Positions 63,188 to 64,000 of a stretch of 64,000 nt of DNA are shown here, in pieces. The stretch spans positions 62,001 to 126,000 of the forward strand of contig JAOTRX010000009.1 of NCBI GenBank assembly GCA_030247675.1, in the 5' to 3' direction. The notes below the pieces were generated by a model, which did no database searches, was not told the origin of the DNA, and worked only from the letters and a program-made list of their open reading frames with translations. The stretch is from Desulforhopalus sp. (GTDB taxonomy: Bacteria; Desulfobacterota; Desulfobulbia; Desulfobulbales; Desulfocapsaceae). The stretch's first letter is position 1; every line of letters begins with the position of its first letter. The position numbers and the translations under genes were made by a program.

Positions 63188-64000
63188 ATGGACAGAGCCG
63201 AAACGTGGCAAAGACTTATAGAGTTAGGAGCAGCAAAAGGGACAATGCCCTATGACCCTTTCGGTCCATGGAATCTTTCGGGTGTCGATCTCACCAAAGC
63301 TGATCTTAGCGGGGCCGATCTTAGCAATGTTATTTTTAGAAAGGCAATCCTCATGAGAACCAATCTAGCAGGGGCCGACCTAACCGGTGCAGATCTCGGT
63401 GAGTCTTTTCCCGTTAAGGCTAATTTTGAACAGGCTAAACTCAGTAGTGCCGATCTCAGTAGGGCCTGTCTCGCAGAGGCCAATCTCAGTAGGGCCAATC
63501 TCACAAGAGCCAGTCTCGCACATGCCGATCTCAGCGAAGCCAATCTTACCGGAGCCAATCTCGCCGGAGCCAATCTCGCCGGAGCTTTGCTATTAAGAAC
63601 GATTTTTTCAGGGGCAACTCTCACCGGTTGTTATGTATACGGCGTTTCAGCTTGGGGAGTAATTTTGGAAGGAGTGAAAGAACAATCAAATCTCCTAATT
63701 ACTCCACCGAATGAACCTGCAATAACCATTGATAATCTTGAGGTTGCGCAGTTTGTATATCTACTCCTCCACAGCGCAAAAATTCGTTCTGTTATTGATA
63801 CCATCGGCATGAAAGGGGTTCTTATCCTCGGCCGGTTTAATCCTCCCGAAAGAAAAGCAGTCCTTGATGCTATCCGGAACAAGCTTCGAGAACTTGGCTT
63901 CGTACCCATTATGTTCGACTTCGAAAAACCGGTCCAGCGAGACTTCACTGAGACAATCAAAATACTGGCGGGAATGAGTCGTTTCATTATTGCAGATATA
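63188..64000 (+). CDS. Pentapeptide-repeat protein with TIR-like C-terminal region, cut by window end
   Basis: The first 271 codons are present and the frame is open at the right edge. Residues about 38-140 are A(D/N)LxxA-type pentapeptide repeats, forming a right-handed beta helix. After a linker, GVLILGRFNPPERKAVLDAI and ELGFVPIMFDFEKPVQRDFT, then TIKILAGMSRFIIADI, resemble the TIR-like nucleotide-binding module found behind pentapeptide repeats in cyanobacteria and others. Function unknown, possibly signalling or defence. The start at 63188 has no strong SD. Confidence 0.75.
   Translation, partial: MDRAETWQRLIELGAAKGTMPYDPFGPWNLSGVDLTKADLSGADLSNVIFRKAILMRTNLAGADLTGADLGESFPVKANFEQAKLSSADLSRACLAEANLSRANLTRASLAHADLSEANLTGANLAGANLAGALLLRTIFSGATLTGCYVYGVSAWGVILEGVKEQSNLLITPPNEPAITIDNLEVAQFVYLLLHSAKIRSVIDTIGMKGVLILGRFNPPERKAVLDAIRNKLRELGFVPIMFDFEKPVQRDFTETIKILAGMSRFIIADI

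Noticed and set aside
63275..63590. Short repeated DNA in the pentapeptide gene as a CRISPR or tandem repeat array
   Set aside because: The periodicity is that of pentapeptide-coding triplets in an open frame, with no spacers.
1..64000. Prophage or insertion sequence
   Set aside because: No integrase, transposase, phage structural gene or terminal repeats were seen.

Overview
The window reads as chromosome of an anaerobic, sulfate-reducer-like bacterium, most likely a Desulfobulbales/Desulfobacterota relative. This is inferred from gene content: a bidirectional NAD-linked Hox hydrogenase, a periplasmic selenocysteine formate dehydrogenase, multiheme and di-heme c-type cytochrome proteins, PATAN (DUF4388)-type sensors and many Cache/HAMP/PAS receptors. 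GC is moderately high, genes are tightly packed in short operons, and most starts have good Shine-Dalgarno (SD) sequences. I see no prophage, insertion sequence, rRNA operon or CRISPR array.

Layout. 1-3.6 kb (minus strand): hoxEFUYH, running off the left edge at the start of hoxH. 3.7-6 kb: a DedA-family membrane protein and a TIGR04076-like/cNMP/PATAN regulator. 6.1-12.4 kb: a complete branched-chain/aromatic-type ABC importer (livKHMGF) followed by a phenylacetate-CoA-ligase-like enzyme. 12.4-18 kb: a GT87-GT2 fusion glycosyltransferase, a tandem universal stress protein, and the DUF47-PiT phosphate pair. 17.9-26.3 kb: a UshA-like/tetraheme cytochrome, a chemoreceptor, a PAS-GGDEF protein and a PocR-containing hybrid kinase. 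26.6-31.6 kb: sodC, three small lipoproteins, a ZnuA-like protein, an MBL hydrolase and an EamA transporter. 31.7-38 kb: a BMP-type nucleoside/sugar-like ABC transporter with a GNAT and a thioesterase gene inserted, plus a tRNA-like structure. 38.2-43.2 kb: ybbA-ybbP-tesA-like operon and uppP. 43.4-50.5 kb: the formate dehydrogenase locus (fdhA-fdhB-fdhC, then a Sec-DsbA, a CcpA-type peroxidase and fdhE). 51-64 kb: DUF1848, Cache-HAMP stubs, a PATAN-like protein, DUF3795, hydrolases, an OFA transporter, an MBL lactonase-like protein, TauE with PadR, and a pentapeptide-repeat protein with a TIR-like tail cut by the right edge.

The most important observation is that three genes are each split by one in-frame TGA that is best read as selenocysteine: the catalytic Sec of FdhA, a U-P-H-C active site in a DsbA-like protein of the same locus, and a C-G-U motif in a UshA-like/tetraheme c-type cytochrome protein. 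In all three, a GGU or GCU codon lies at exactly nucleotides 22-24 counted from the UGA, the position of the apical loop of the E. coli fdhF SECIS. The UshA-like case also reproduces the GGUCU loop. Conventional gene calling would truncate all three.

Other signals are a recurrent leader-like element (GAGCAGCTTGNCTGCTC followed by a ...TATAA box) beside uppP, dedA and a DUF1848 gene; a stem-loop lying between the SD and the start codon of the Sec-DsbA gene; a 110-nt tRNA-like structure without a recognisable anticodon arm; and Cache-HAMP receptors with no output domain. Functions come from motif recognition by eye. No database search was run.
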